Of a DNA stretch of 64,000 bases, positions 31,745 to 43,895 are shown piece by piece. The notes beneath the pieces were generated by a model that did no database searches, was not told the DNA's origin, and was given only the letters and a program-made list of their open reading frames with translations. Numbering within the stretch: the first letter of the stretch is position 1; every line of letters begins with the position of its first letter. The DNA comes from Acanthosoma haemorrhoidale (Eukaryota; Arthropoda; Insecta; Hemiptera; Acanthosomatidae). The stretch spans positions 42,607,754 to 42,671,753 of the forward strand of contig OV884011.1 of the NCBI GenBank assembly GCA_930367205.1. The letters run 5' to 3'. The translations under genes were made by a program, and so were the position numbers.

Positions 31745-32397
31745 GAAAATGCGCCAAAGAAAACACGGATATCCACCTTGCACTACTGAATCAACGCAAC
31801 ATTCCGAGGGATAGCATTGGATCCCCAGCTCAAAGGCTCATGGGAAGAAGAACGAAAACCCTGATTCCTTGTTTGGACTCAGTTCTTAAGCCTCAACTCA
31901 TCAGCCCAGACAAGGTCACACAAACACTCAAGAATTGGCAAAGCGAGCAGAAAAGGTATGCTGACATAGGCAAAACGTCGCATAAAACCTTCAGTGATGG
32001 AGAAAAGGTCCTATGGAAGAAAGCACCTCGTGAATGGGTACCAGCAACAATTATTAAGCAAAATGAAGGCTCCAACTCTTACATTATTAAAACCCAAGAT
32101 GGTGTGAAGTACCGCCGCAACTCATGGTTCCTTCGTCCTATAACTGAACCCCAAAACTTTGAATTTAAGGAGAGTGTGGTTTCCTCTCTACAACGTATGG
32201 AATCAGCTCCAGCAGTGGTTACTCGTAAATCGATCTCTACACAGTTCACACCACCAAAGAGTCTAACACCAAAGCCACCTGTTTCTGAGGATATGAGTTT
32301 AACCAAGTCTGCTACTCAACAAAATAAAACTGAAGAATACCGAACCAAGAGTGGAAGGTTAATCAAGGAACCAAGAAGACTGATAAAAGAAGAATAA
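31716..32397 (+). pseudogene. Integrase C-terminal part of the nested Gypsy element
   Basis: Read one frame away from gag, the sequence begins VQEAKLLLRKCAKENTD, then LALLNQRN and SPAQRLMGRRTKTL. That is the end of the core and start of the tail of Mag-like integrases. The frame continues as 31840-32397 with YIIKTQDGVKYRRNSWFLRP and a Ser/Pro- and Lys-rich tail. The DDE residues lie in the deleted part. No translation start links it to gag, so it is probably untranslated or read only after frameshifting. Confidence 0.8.
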
Positions 32398-32457
32398 TCA
32401 AGCAACCAAAAAGACTGACAACATTACCAAGAAGACTACATATGAAGCTTCAAATCC

Positions 32458-32470
32458 AAAAAAAGAAGGA
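32458..32470 (+). promoter_or_regulatory. Polypurine tract of the nested Gypsy element
   Basis: AAAAAAAGAAGGA directly precedes the 3' LTR. Confidence 0.7.
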
Positions 32471-32634
32471 TGTCAGCAGGCAAATGATGACGTCACTTAA
32501 ATTAGTTTGTCTATGCCTTGTAGAATACATGTAACCTTTGTTTACTGTTACAATACAGTTCTGTTCTAACATTCCATGAAGTCGGTCGTTCTTATTAACA
32601 CCCTCATTCTCAATTTAATTAAGTCATTCTTACA
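32471..32634 (+). repeat. 3' LTR of the nested Gypsy element
   Basis: Identical to 30961-31124 over all 164 bp and followed by the second GTTAT target copy. The CRE-like TGACGTCA recurs at 32488-32495. Confidence 0.9.
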
Positions 32635-32639
32635 GTTAT

Positions 32640-33164
32640 GTGGGAACATTTTGCTTCATTTACCTTGATTCGCCATTGGTTGCACCAATACTCGATCTCA
32701 TCAAGGTGTTTTTGAAGGTTTTGGGATGCTATATCAGGGTCTGAGTGGGATGACAAGACTGCAGTGTCATCTGCAAATGTTGCCAAGAAGGTATTGGAGG
32801 TAGAGGGGACATCAGCGGTGTATAGGTTATAGAGGATGGGACCCAGGACGCTGCCCTGTGGAACTCCTGCTTTTATGGGATAGTAGTTAGAATATTCTAA
32901 ACCACAGCGGACTTGGAAGAAGCGGTTTGAAAGGTAGGACTTTAGGATTAGGAAAAGGGTCTGTGGTAAATAGGTTTTGAGCTTGTAAAGCAAACCTGCG
33001 TGCCAAAGCCTGTCAAAAGCTTGAGCTATGTCCAGAAATGCAGCAGTGCAATACTGTTTGGATTCAAGGGCTGAGGAAATGTGATCAACAACGCGAAGGC
33101 CTTCTTGAGTAGTGGAATGTTGTTGACGGAAGCCAAACTGATGTATAGGAAAAAGGTTTTTGGA
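32640..33164 (-). pseudogene. LINE copy C: reverse transcriptase core with FADD site
   Basis: The minus strand encodes HQFGFRQQHSTTQEGL near the 5' end, then FLDIAQAFDRLWHAGLLYKL, KAGVPQGSVLGPILYNLYTA, and ATFADDTAVLSSH with the catalytic aspartates at 32766-32777. It ends DEIEYWCNQWRIKVNE. These are consecutive Jockey-clade RT blocks. The uninterrupted part begins at the truncation point 33164, so the N-terminus, endonuclease and ORF1 were never inserted. The LTR insertion separates it from its own C-terminus at 30412-30955. Confidence 0.85.
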
Positions 33165-33176
33165 CTAGTCAGATTA

Positions 33177-36100
33177 ATGTCAATTGTTTTCAATGATACG
33201 TTCTGACAAAGATAGGGATTAAAAGAGGACAGGGTGAACTCAGCCTTTTAAGGGAAAATAACTTAATTCCGTCTACCTAGTATAACTTGTTGAAACACGT
33301 ATTAGTAGCCAACCAATTTAATTTATCATTATTTACGAAATAAAATCATAGAAACCAATAAAGAGAAAATGAATTTAAATCGTTTTGAAAAGAATCACAC
33401 CATATTTTTCATTCGAATTTCTCCGTTTTAAATGCTAAACCATCCCCTGAAAAAAAAAGTGAACTATGCTCATGGTAATAAAACATTTAGTAAAACTGAA
33501 TTGACATCTTATCCGTTTAAAACTGACTTCTATGATTCTGTTATGTTTATGATACTTTCTATCAGGATATTTTGTGGAATATACAAATATATAATTTTAA
33601 ATAGACTGAATTTGTATTTTAATAACTATTTTGTGGAACATACAGACAGATGGAAGGAAAACCATTTTCACGGATTTGTTTGAAAGTACAGCCTCTCCCT
33701 TTCGGGTCACCCCAATAATGTCGGCAATCAAATTGAATAGTATTAGCAGTGAATCCAGTAAATAAAACCAAAATTAAGTTTTCCTCTCGCCTCAGGCACA
33801 TCCGTCGGCGAGGCCATAGCCTGTGGGCTAAAAGGAAAGGATGGGGGGGGAGATAGAAACTTGAGTGTCTTCTCTAGTGGCCAAAAACAGTTTCCTAAAC
33901 CCGGTTTAACTTTTCATCGATTAGATATTTACCCGTCTGTTGGTTAACTTGGCCTTTCGGTGATCTCTCAGAATGTTATGTATGAATTTTCCAATTTATG
34001 GCCATAGAAAAGGAGTAATAATGCCATTTCCATAAAATTTATTTAGGGTAATTAATACAAAAAAAATAAGGTTCTTTTCTGAGGTTGTAATCTTTCAGAA
34101 ACTCTAACCAAAATCGTATCAAAATGGATATTGTTTGCTATAGTCTTCCCGCACCATTGGTTTTTTTTTATGTGCTTTATATGGTTTACGCTTTAAACAA
34201 AAAAGTCTTTGAAAATTGGCATATTATTTTTGGAATCGCTCTGGAGAATGAACATAACAAAGTAACAATGGGGTGGACATATCCTGTCAATGAAATGCAT
34301 ACAGGACAAATGCTTGAGACGAAGTATTTTTATTTATTTGATTTCTTTGTAACATTTTCTTTCATTTCGTTCCCAGTATAAAATTTGTTAAATACTCATT
34401 TTTCTCCAATTAAATATATACTCACACTCTCACACTGAAATAAACATTTTTGGGTTAATTGGTGCGTATTACACTTCGGAGAGCCATTAAATGTATGACT
34501 CATAAATTTATTGGCTTAATGTTATTTTTTATATTTATTATTTTAAATTTCTGAGACGAACAATAAATAATATTATACATTACAGCATGCAATTGTTATT
34601 ATGTTACCTATGAATTATTCAAACTGTTAGTTGTACAATATCGGAGGTCTGCATCATTCAGCTCTTTATCCAGACAAGCTTCAAAACATTTTAATACTAT
34701 TTATATACTTAGTTAGCAAGAAATGACCATATTTTCCTCATATTTTGTCTGAAATGTACTCACAAAAAAACAAGTACTCTACAATTATTTCAGAGCTCGA
34801 GCTTTTACACGCTCAGAAAATCAATCAAAACGCGGACACGAAAATGTTGTAGGTATCAGAGAGTAGAGAAGATTACAGTCATTACCAAAATTAGATGATT
34901 GTTGACATTCTCCAACGGTTGATGGGGTACTGGATGGAATCGGTCAAGGCTGGACAAGTGATTGGGATTCGTGCTATTTGTGACTTATTGCTTCAGAAAT
35001 TTAAAACCCCCCCAAAAAAAGAACACGTTCAAAACTGTTGGAAGTTGTAAGTAATCGCCTTGTTGATTAGCCCTTAAATCAGTTTTGCAATTTTCTTCCC
35101 TAATCGCTCCGACATGAACTCTAGCGAAATTTCATGTCTTAGGCCCGACTAGCGCTGAGCGAAAGCTACAAATAAGGAATTTTTTTTTTTTATTTCTTTG
35201 TATTCTATTATTCATTAAATACTGTTTAACATTTAATCGATATTCCTAAAAGTTCTCATGTGAGCAAGACATGGTAATAAATTGGCGGTGACATGAGAAA
35301 ACTTATTTTCTTGTTTTTGCACGTTGTACTGCAGTTCTGTTTAGACACAGTAGTGGCTCACTTTTAGTGTAGCTATCACAGAACTAACAGACAAACAGAT
35401 AGATGCTTGAAAGTAGCACTGCCTAACCGGGTTTAACAACCACGTATAACATGTATGACTCATATTTTTCACTCAGATTGTGTTGGAGTGACAGCGTTGT
35501 CGAAGTTGACTCGACGACAAGGTAGGGACTAGAACGGTATATGCCGCAGACCACCACGCAGGCTTACATAACGCCCAGGTAAAAAAAAAAAGTGGTCCAA
35601 CCTGTTTGTGCAGATCGTTGCCATTTGGTGCCCTGCTCATTAACAGATACCTGTTCTGTGGACCGGCAGAAGTAACGCCTGCTCCGTCCTCCAAACCTTG
35701 TGGCCCTGTCCTAAACCTTCCCCCGCGCCTCGCTGGCCACCGATCAGGCTGTGCTCAGAATAGACACGTTGATCTAAGTGCTCATTTGAATTGATAGTAG
35801 CTTTATCGCATATAAAAAATAAACAATATACAAGAGACAGGCTAGGAAAATCACAGCTCACAGCTAACAAAATCTCAAATATTTACGAAAATCCGTCTAG
35901 AAATCAATTAGTATGAGATTAAATACAAAAATAAAATTATTAAGTGCGAGCCAAACATCCGATATTGATGAAAATCATCTAAAATCGGCTAAAATTACAA
36001 CCACATGATTTATATTATCGATTAAAATTATCCTCTTACTTTTCCAAGAAAGGATTCGAGAGAGAGACGACCACGCCACTCCTTTTGAGTCAATCACATT

Positions 36101-37680
36101 ATTCAACATAAAAAAAAATCAACTTGATATTTATTAAAATTGTCCGTAATTGGTCAGTTATTATATTATCACGTCAACTCCTATCTTTAATGCAATTATT
36201 ACCCTTTAATTAAAATCAGGTTAAATTTGTTAATAATTTATTGCTAATTCTTGTTTTTTTATGTGATTTATTTTTAAATATGTATTCGCGCACCTGCAGT
36301 GTTTACATAAATTCTTATTTTCTTCCATTACGCTAGTAAAAGGCAAGATCCAGACATTCACATATCTATACAGTAGTGACATAGTTCTGCCCAAGATATT
36401 TAATGAAAATATTTAAATATAAGGCACCAATGAATACTCTTACAAATACAATAAAAAAAATAAATACTCTTTAAAAAAACAGAGTTTTGTGTGCCAATTA
36501 TAGTAAGGTTGTTTTCATAGGATTAATTTAAATCAATACTTTTGCCATAGTTTTTTCGGTTTACCATCTAAAGAAGTCTAACAAAGTATTTCTTATCAGA
36601 TTTCAGTTAGTTTAATTTCTTTATGTGAATGAGGAAAGGAATTCAGTACACTCTTATGATTTTTTTTGTTTTTCCATAATTGATACAACATATCAATTAA
36701 TTCTTGATTATTCCGTCACATACTCTTCTTCCCAAATTTGTATATGTGTTATTGTCTCTTATACGTTAGTAGATTTAAAAGTACATTGGGTTTAAAAAAA
36801 AAAAAAGAAAGTGGCAATATGATTTGATGTATACTTTGACCAATCATTCATAATTTACAAAAATACATTACTCTTTTACTTTACACTATACTTTCTATGA
36901 ACCCATAGGTCAAATAATAAGAAATTTTTCCTAATTGTTTTTTTTTAGGGAATGCTAATTCGCAAAAATTTAGTTGGTTTAAGGGGAATTTATTAACCCT
37001 TTTTTACCAACTTCTTTTTTTTCTTCGTAAAAATTAATTTGTCATTAGTTTTGTGTTCTGAAGGTTTAATACTTATCAACAGTTATTACCTTCAAAACCA
37101 CCCTCCCTCCTAGGGGGCCGTCCTCAGACGAATACAATGTTAAATAAACTGATTCATACTGTTGGTACTGGAACATTTTTTAAGGTGGTTTATTTGAAAT
37201 TTATAATTAAAATAACTATTTACACTGATATTCTAAACAAATAAATATTCATGTACAACTTATAAACTCTAAACAAACGTTTTTAAATGGTAAAACATTC
37301 TTGGCAGATTGTGACAGGATACCGTGTGTCTAACGTCTTCCTTTCAACCACAATAAACTTGAGTTAGTGGAATAGGTCTGTACCCATAATTCCCCAACAT
37401 ACCTACAAGCATTTTTATTTCATCATGAGTCAAACTGAAAGTATGCATGTTTTTTGTATTCTGAGGGGTATTTCTTAGACTCAATAACATCAACTATGTC
37501 TTGTGTAAAAAATTAATTCATGTTTCGATTGAAGACAGGTTTTTAGATTGCTTAATCATATTATCTTTAGCTAGTTTTGCTTTATTTCTGTCAAGCATAT
37601 CAAAAAAAATTATTTTCTATGTCCAAATTGGCTGTGTAACAGTTTTTTTTAGCTTTGATTTTTTTTTAGTTTTATTTTAA
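33177..37680. other. AT-rich spacer, nothing firmly recognised
   Basis: About 4.5 kb. ORFs at 33432-33683, 34124-34381 and 35473-35870 have no recognisable motifs. A less AT-rich patch at 35480-35770 (including a run of ten C/G-rich codon-like triplets) is unexplained and could be an old repeat. Confidence 0.5.
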
Positions 37681-37992
37681 AGAGGCTCACCTGTTGAATG
37701 ATCATTATCGTGTCTCCCAAGTTCTGTTTTTATTTCGATTGTTCCCGGAACTTCTAGAGTTGTATCCCTGTAATCCTCTTCATTGTCACAATATTCATCT
37801 GTTAGGCAGTCTATCTTCAGGAATCAATACTAAATCAATGTTCTGCCCGGCTGCCTCTTCTTCACATAATCGCGCATCACTTTAATCACTTCTTCAACTG
37901 TTCTATAAACTGGGTAAGGCATGTTGATCACAGAATTTTTCACAATAATTGCTCTGATTGTGAAGAAATGTGTTGTAGGCATGTCAGGGCAC
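37681..37992 (-). pseudogene. Possible piggyBac-type transposase N-terminal relic
   Basis: Three successive minus frames read MPYPVYRTVEEVIKVMRDYV, then QNIDLVLIPEDRLPNR, then DEYCDNEEDYRDTTLEVPGT and IEIKTEL. An acidic DEE..DN.ED linker followed by VPGT.E is characteristic of the N-terminal region of many piggyBac-like transposases, preceded by a ...L.PPE/IPED block. Two frameshifts and stops break it. The catalytic domain and terminal repeats were not found. The acidic pattern is short and could mislead. Confidence 0.4.
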
Positions 37993-39340
37993 GTACAAGA
38001 GCTAGGAAGGGGGTGAGACATGACAAACTTGCACGGGAAGCTCTCAGCCCAGAATGTTCCTCTGGTTGCAATTAAAAATAATAATTACATATATAAGAAT
38101 GGTATTTAGAAGATATATATGAAACTTTATAAGTTGTACTTGAATATTTATTTTTTGGGAATATCAGAGTTTTGTTCATAAATTTCAAATGAATTACTCT
38201 AAATAAAATCTTGATGTTTCATTTTTGATCCCTTTACACACTTTAGGCATAACGTTGCAGACGTCAGTTTACCCTTTCACTGGACTAATGATAATGATTG
38301 TTTGATGCAAAGAATTTTGTTTTGTCTTTAATGAGTGTAGAATAATATAAAACAGAAATAAGAATTTTATATAAATAAGTATAGACAGGAAAAATTATAA
38401 AAGATAATGTCCTCAAATGATGACAGCGGTAAAAACGGGTTAAGGTATCTATAGAAAACGTATCTAGTTATTTTGTTTTTATAGTTCAAATGAGTACTTA
38501 ATGCATGAGTTAGATCGCTGATGGCGAGTTAACTCTAAAAATAAGTTTTAAGACGATTAGTTTAAAAATGTTTTATTCCTTGACTCTATAAGTAATTTTA
38601 TTCAGTCTATACCACTTTCAATAAAGCTTTTTAAATAAAAAAATTAATAATAAACCCATCATTTTTTTAATTGAAAAATTAAATCCTTAAGTAAACCAGC
38701 AACAAATTTAAACTTTGTGCGTAGTCAAATGGGTGTCGTATGTTAGGTTTTGGTAGTTGTGAAGTAGTTGGTATTTTACACAATATCTTATTGTGCAAGT
38801 ATTTGTGCAACTGTATTGTGCACGAATACTGCACATTATTTATGTTACAGGCATAATTCATTGGTTAATGAATTTATTTAAGAATAATTTAAGCACTAAT
38901 GTAGCTTAATGGTGTAAGGGTTACTGAATTAAATACATTTAAAATAAACCATACTTCAATTTACCCTCTTTATACTATAATAATTTGGGAGTATTAGCGA
39001 TAGTTTCTATCCTATTTATGAGAAATGTTTCCCGATTCTACGTTGGTAAACTCAAAACCGTCGACCATATCATCATATTATGAAACATGAGTACTAAACA
39101 CTAAAATATATCTATGTTTACGGCTGAATATCTAAATTTGTTTTTTGCCAAGTAACCAGTTTCCTATCTCAGAGTTTTTATTAAACGTGTTTAAAGTTAT
39201 TTTCATCAATGCCTTAAGTATGTGCGAATAAAAATGATACACCATATGTTCTATTGGTTGAAGAGAAATTGTGAGGAAAGTAACTTGGGGAGGATGTCCT
39301 CGAACTGAGAACGAATGCGTACTTAATTCTTCCTATGCAT
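37993..39340. other. AT-rich spacer, nothing recognised
   Basis: No supported gene or repeat. Confidence 0.55.
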
Positions 39341-39471
39341 ACTACTGGCCATACATAGTCCTTCGATTCGCCGTTTCCCCTCACAAACCAGTGTTCAACT
39401 ACTTAGCTTCTTCAACCTTCCCTCAGCAATGGGAGAAGGCAGTTGGAGATGCAGAAAACTACCCGTTTTAG
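39341..39471 (+). pseudogene. Possible decayed LINE RT fragment
   Basis: Within the open frame 39271-39471, residues FAVSPHKPVFNYLASSTFPQ followed by QWEKAV resemble the LINE RT block in which a hydrophobic helix leads to FN.S...FP..WK.A. Neither the preceding nor the following RT block is visible, so this is a short and uncertain match. Confidence 0.25.
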
Positions 39472-42400
39472 TTTTGGAATAAGTGCCTTTTTCCATAACC
39501 CAGATGAGAGCCCTATTTTATGTTACTTTTGTTTTTTAAATTGTATAATTTGTTATTGTAAATTTCCTTACTGTTAATAGTTAAAATGAATATATATATC
39601 TATTGTTTCATTTTTTACTACGATATGTCCTTCACTTGAATTAATATTTAATAAAATATAACAAGTACGACAATAATTCTCCAATAATATGTACTCTACA
39701 TAGTACTCAAATATCTACTATTAAGTTTATTAAATAAGGTTACTCCTTGACAAAATATTTTTTATGTGTCATCCAATGTTTTGTGTTATTTTTTTGAGGC
39801 ACCTGGTGTTGGAAGCATGATTCTTGAAACTTGATTGAAAAAATGACCATACTATCCACCTAACATTGTGTTCATTCATTAATCAAAAACCAAAAGTATT
39901 CAACCCAAATACGGCATCAAACCGGCAAAAATGAGGTTCCTGAGAAGATCCTTGTTGAAAAAAAAAAGTCTTATTATTGTTTTTTTGTTTTTGTTATGGA
40001 TTACCAGTTTGTCCGTCAGGTTGGCAAGGTGACCCAGGTTCTTTGTGGAGATATGGTATATATAAGGCATTCTTCCGACAGTCCAATAGAGGGAATCTCA
40101 ACCGATCGTTTCCACAATGGCGTCCTTCAAGGCTCTGGTGAGGATATGCTTAGTTTATTTTGTCAAAGTATCCCTAGTTTTATGTTTAAGAGTGCAAACA
40201 AATTATCACCAAGAAAGGACAACTAAATAATGACTGTGCGATGAGTGCTTTTTCGAAATTTCAATCATTTCGTTCCTCATGCTCTTCCATATAAGTTACA
40301 GATTTTTGGGATTCATTTTTCTCCAATTATCACCCTTCTTGGTGATATAGTTTTCAATTTTATGCTTAAAATGTATTGGGCTTTAACAACGAACTAACAT
40401 CAAATTAAATTAATATTGTTATCAAATGTTATCTATATATATATATAAAATCTTATTAAATATCGGCTTACAATCGGCCTTTTTGGGTACTATTTTCATA
40501 TTTATTATTATATAATATATAAAAAGATAAATTTTTCCAAAGAGTCATATCAATGTCATAGGGGTAATAAAAACAGAAAATTTTAATTATTGTACCGTCC
40601 CCATAGTCTAGTTAGTGAGAAAGGTGACTTATAATTGCGAAGAACTTGTTTTAATTTCCGTCCCCCCTTTTTCTTTGAGCCATGGGACCTGTTTCATTCG
40701 GTCTCTAAGTCTGTAAAGAAGTATCGAATTCGGTTAAGAAAACTGAAATTAAACTTTCAAAGTTTGGAGGTAACCGCATTTTAATTCAGTCGAGGAATAG
40801 TTCAATGTTTCATTTAATTTTTACCACCACGCAGTGGCACAGTGGTTAAAAGCCCCAATTTAGGTAACCAAAATCGTGTTATTCTATGATTTTATTGTTC
40901 TGGTCAAGGTTAATAATATTTTGTTTTTTATTAAATAATTACGCATTTTTTGATAATATAGAATCTCGGGGAATATTTAAAAAAATGTAAAAAAAAACAA
41001 AAAAACTGTGTTATAACAAGAAAATTATGTACTAAATTTAATACAGTATAAATTATACAATAAAATTTTCTCTTACTACTTATAATTTAGATTATAGAAA
41101 TAAATTAATTAAATTAAATTAGCAAATAATGCTCAAGACTAATTGTTATTATCAAATGACCCATCAATCTTACAATCGAACGAACCACGTACTAAATAAT
41201 CTTTATCGTCTCACGGATGAACATCACTTGCTACCTCATGCGTTGATATTGAAGGCGGGTCAATTAAATTCAGTGCTTCCGCAGGTAATTTCTCGGTTCC
41301 ATTACTGGAGGTTATAAACAGATATTCAGCAAATCTATGTTCCTGGAAATTCTTAGTTAGAAAGAGAGCACACTCGATCTTAAAAAAAAATTATAAAAGA
41401 TTAGGGATTGATCTGGGTGGTATTCAATTATGTATGAATGTTCAGCTTAGGATTTTTACTATACACTATTAAAAAATTAGGATACCTGTGGATAAAAAAA
41501 CTGCATAAGTTATTTTATTAAAAACAAAAAAAAATATTACCATTTTAACGTAGTTTTTTTTAACACATATTGTCTATTATTTGAATAAAATAAAAAATAC
41601 TTACTCTCTGAAGTAAAATCCATGACAGCAAAAGAAATATTCTTCACTTCAACTACTTATGACTAATCACTCTGGAATGTTTTTCATAATTATCACTTCG
41701 AATTGTGGCTTATAGAGGTTGTTATTGTCATGGGATTATCAACTAATCGCTTCTTTGAATTGACTTTTGCCCACCTAGCTTGTACTAGGTGATCCACTGT
41801 GCGCCGGTGTCAAGGAGGACTCATTTACCCTTAATTAAAAAAATATAGCAAAAATCAATTCTCGTAAAATATGTTAAGTTGGCTCTAGACAAAAGAGTCA
41901 GTTAGTAAATGGACATCAAAACTAAACGGAAAGAAGAAATTAGATGGTATGGACTACCTGGAAGACTGGGACAACCCTGACATTACTGACAGCATGTCGC
42001 GTAACTAACTTTCGACCGGTCCAGTCTCTTAAAAAATTACCATTGTCTCCAATTACTCTCTCCATTCTTCCCTTTTTTCCCGTTTTTCACTTAAATAATA
42101 AAAATAGACTCAGTCTACATCCCTTTGGTATAACTACTCCGCCACCATCTTAAATGATCTTGGCCTCGTGTCAACTGTCCTTTTATCATTAACCTATAGA
42201 ATTCACCAAGCCACCTTCTCCCCCATCCCATTGTCTAAATATGTCTGTAATATGTGGTTTAAATTAGGAATCAACCTAAAAAGTAAAAAAGAATGCAATA
42301 AGGTTCATACTAAATAAGAAGGTACATGATAAAATTAAAGATAAATATAAAACACTTTTTCAGATTGACGAAATAGAAACTAAATTTAGTGCAACACTAT

Positions 42401-43341
42401 TCGAAATACCAAAAAGCAGAACCCAAACATTTCAAAACTGTTTTGTTATAAAAATCTTATTTTTATTATGTTATCTTAGAAAATGTGTATCAAATTCAAA
42501 TATCAATTAATACATTAAAAAACAAATCCCTTTTATTCAGTATAAACAATATTGTATACAAAAGAATGAAAAGTTCAAAAACCAGATTATAATGTATTTC
42601 GATTAGTATACTTTATTATTAAGTGTAATAATGCATTTTATAGTTATTTTCGTGTAATAATGCTCCTTAATTGTGCTTTTGTTAATATTGCTCAATGTAA
42701 ATTATTGCAATAGACCTAATTAGTAAGTAGCAAGTGATGTCATGACGTAGGCCTATAGCCATTACATTCTCGTTAATTGTAAGAAAGGTCATTTACAACC
42801 TAAATTTGTGACATTTTATAAATAAAGCGTAATTCATTCAGTCATTCCCTTTCTGGGCTGCTAACTTATTTATTTAACTACTCGCTTTATATCGGTTCTT
42901 CCTATTGCCTTCCTTTACGTGTACATCCTCCCCCCCCCCCTCTTGTCAACTTAGTATAGACTAAACTCTCGCTAACACGTTATTTGTTTTCAATACTTTA
43001 CCTACTTTTTAGTGTCTATGTATCATAAATGCATTCTACACGTTAATAAGGTTTCAATTGCCTATAATTAATCAATATAAATGCACTTTTGAGAAATTAT
43101 ATCATTTTTCTTGTTTTGATGAAGAATTTGCTAACGGTGCTTCATTTTGAGCATTAGGGTTTTTATTTAAATGTGATTTTGGAGGGAGCTGAAAACTCAC
43201 TTTCACTGATTGCTGAAACGAAAATATTCAATTAAAGATACCGTTTATATATTTTTAATTTATTTATGGGCAAATAAACCATTGTTTAGTTACCTAAATA
43301 GTTCGTTACCTACGTCTACTGAACATCTTGAGAGTTTTGCT
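39472..43341. other. AT-rich spacer, nothing recognised
   Basis: Nearly 4 kb without supported genes. Small features only: a box A-like TGGCACAGTGGTTA at 40850 without a matching box B, a CACCTAG-CTTGTA-CTAGGTG hairpin near 41773, and a C-run at 42930-42940. Confidence 0.5.
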
Positions 43342-43435
43342 CAATTTGTGTACGTCTATTACACTCTGCAGGCATATTTAATATCAATTTGTGTATGTCT
43401 ATTACACTCTGCGGGCATATTTAATATCAATTTGT
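43342..43435. repeat. 43-bp tandem repeat, about 2.2 copies
   Basis: Units start at 43342, 43385 and 43428 (partial) and share CAATTTGTGTA.GTCTATTACA and the sequence up to TTTAATAT, with only a few base differences. The open frame that crosses it (43210-43476) is a consequence of the repeat and not evidence of a gene. Confidence 0.9.
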
Positions 43436-43547
43436 CTTGTAAACGGAGGCTAGCTAGGAAAAAGCACAAAACCTAATGTTTTACTGTAATAACAGGTGGA
43501 AAAATAGGATAATGAAAATGCTTCTAATACTAAAGTAATGCAATTGA

Positions 43548-43610
43548 CGTAAAGAGGTGGAAGTTTGGTGGTTAAAGCAGAAACTTCAAATTTACAATTT
43601 TGGACAGCTG
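43548..43610. repeat. Dispersed repeat, copy 1 (matches 47072-47143)
   Basis: GACGTAAAG.AGGTGGAAG, then GGTGGTT, AAAGCA.AAACTTCAAA and CAATTTTGGA.AGCT recur with an extra 9 bp at 47072-47143. The two copies bracket the glycine-rich gene and the 58-bp minisatellite. Confidence 0.65.
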
Positions 43611-43895
43611 TATATGCTCTTAGAATAATACAAATTTACTTACGTAATTATAACTTAAAGCGTAGAGTTGTCTTATTCCTGTAAATTGAGGGATAGTCCC
43701 TGTTTGATTATTTCTTGACTCTCTGAGAATGTAACCGTTTATAGCTTACGGCACATTCACTCTACTACCTGGCTTCTTGTGTTTACTTTATTACACTTTA
43801 CGTACGATCTCAGGTGGATTACCACAAGGCTAAATTTCGACCAGCAAGTAATTTGTTAATCTAGTCTTTCTGGCCTATATTATCTTTAAACATAC

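Larger units (their letters stand above)
30961..32634 (+). mobile_element. Internally deleted Ty3/Gypsy (Mag-like) element with identical LTRs
   Basis: A 1674-bp element inserted in LINE copy C. It has two 164-bp LTRs (TGTCAGCAGG...TTCTTACA) that are identical base for base, and a 5-bp target duplication GTTAT (30956-30960 and 32635-32639). A primer-binding site (31125-31142) and an A-rich polypurine tract (32458-32470) are in the correct places. Inside are a gag and the end of integrase only: protease, RT, RNase H and the integrase core are deleted. LTR identity and the intact duplication point to recent insertion, which would have needed enzymes from a related full-length element. The Mag-like assignment rests on the Gag and integrase-tail patterns. 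Confidence 0.9.
30181..33164 (-). mobile_element. Jockey-type LINE copy C, interrupted by a Gypsy insertion
   Basis: Flanked by a 12-bp direct repeat ACTAGTCAGATT (30169-30180 and 33165-33176). The element proper is about 1305 bp: tail and 3' UTR (30181-30411), RT C-terminus (30412-30955), then RT core (32640-33164), 5'-truncated inside RT. The two halves are separated by the LTR element at 30961-32634 plus its 5-bp duplication. Copy D shows the uninterrupted arrangement at 49790-49805, confirming the insertion point. The tail has the family hairpin (TGCC...GGCA) and no poly(A). Confidence 0.9.

Noticed and set aside
33177..33250. Possible extension of LINE copy C beyond 33164
   Set aside because: The 12-bp target duplication at 33165-33176 marks the true end, and apparent RT-like residues beyond it are weak and frame-broken.
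34124..34381. 85-codon hydrophobic ORF resembling a membrane protein
   Set aside because: The hydrophobic residues come from T-rich codons, and no family pattern or support was seen.
43210..43476. 88-codon ORF with an internal peptide repeat
   Set aside because: It is explained by the 43-bp tandem repeat, and no signal peptide or other gene evidence is present.
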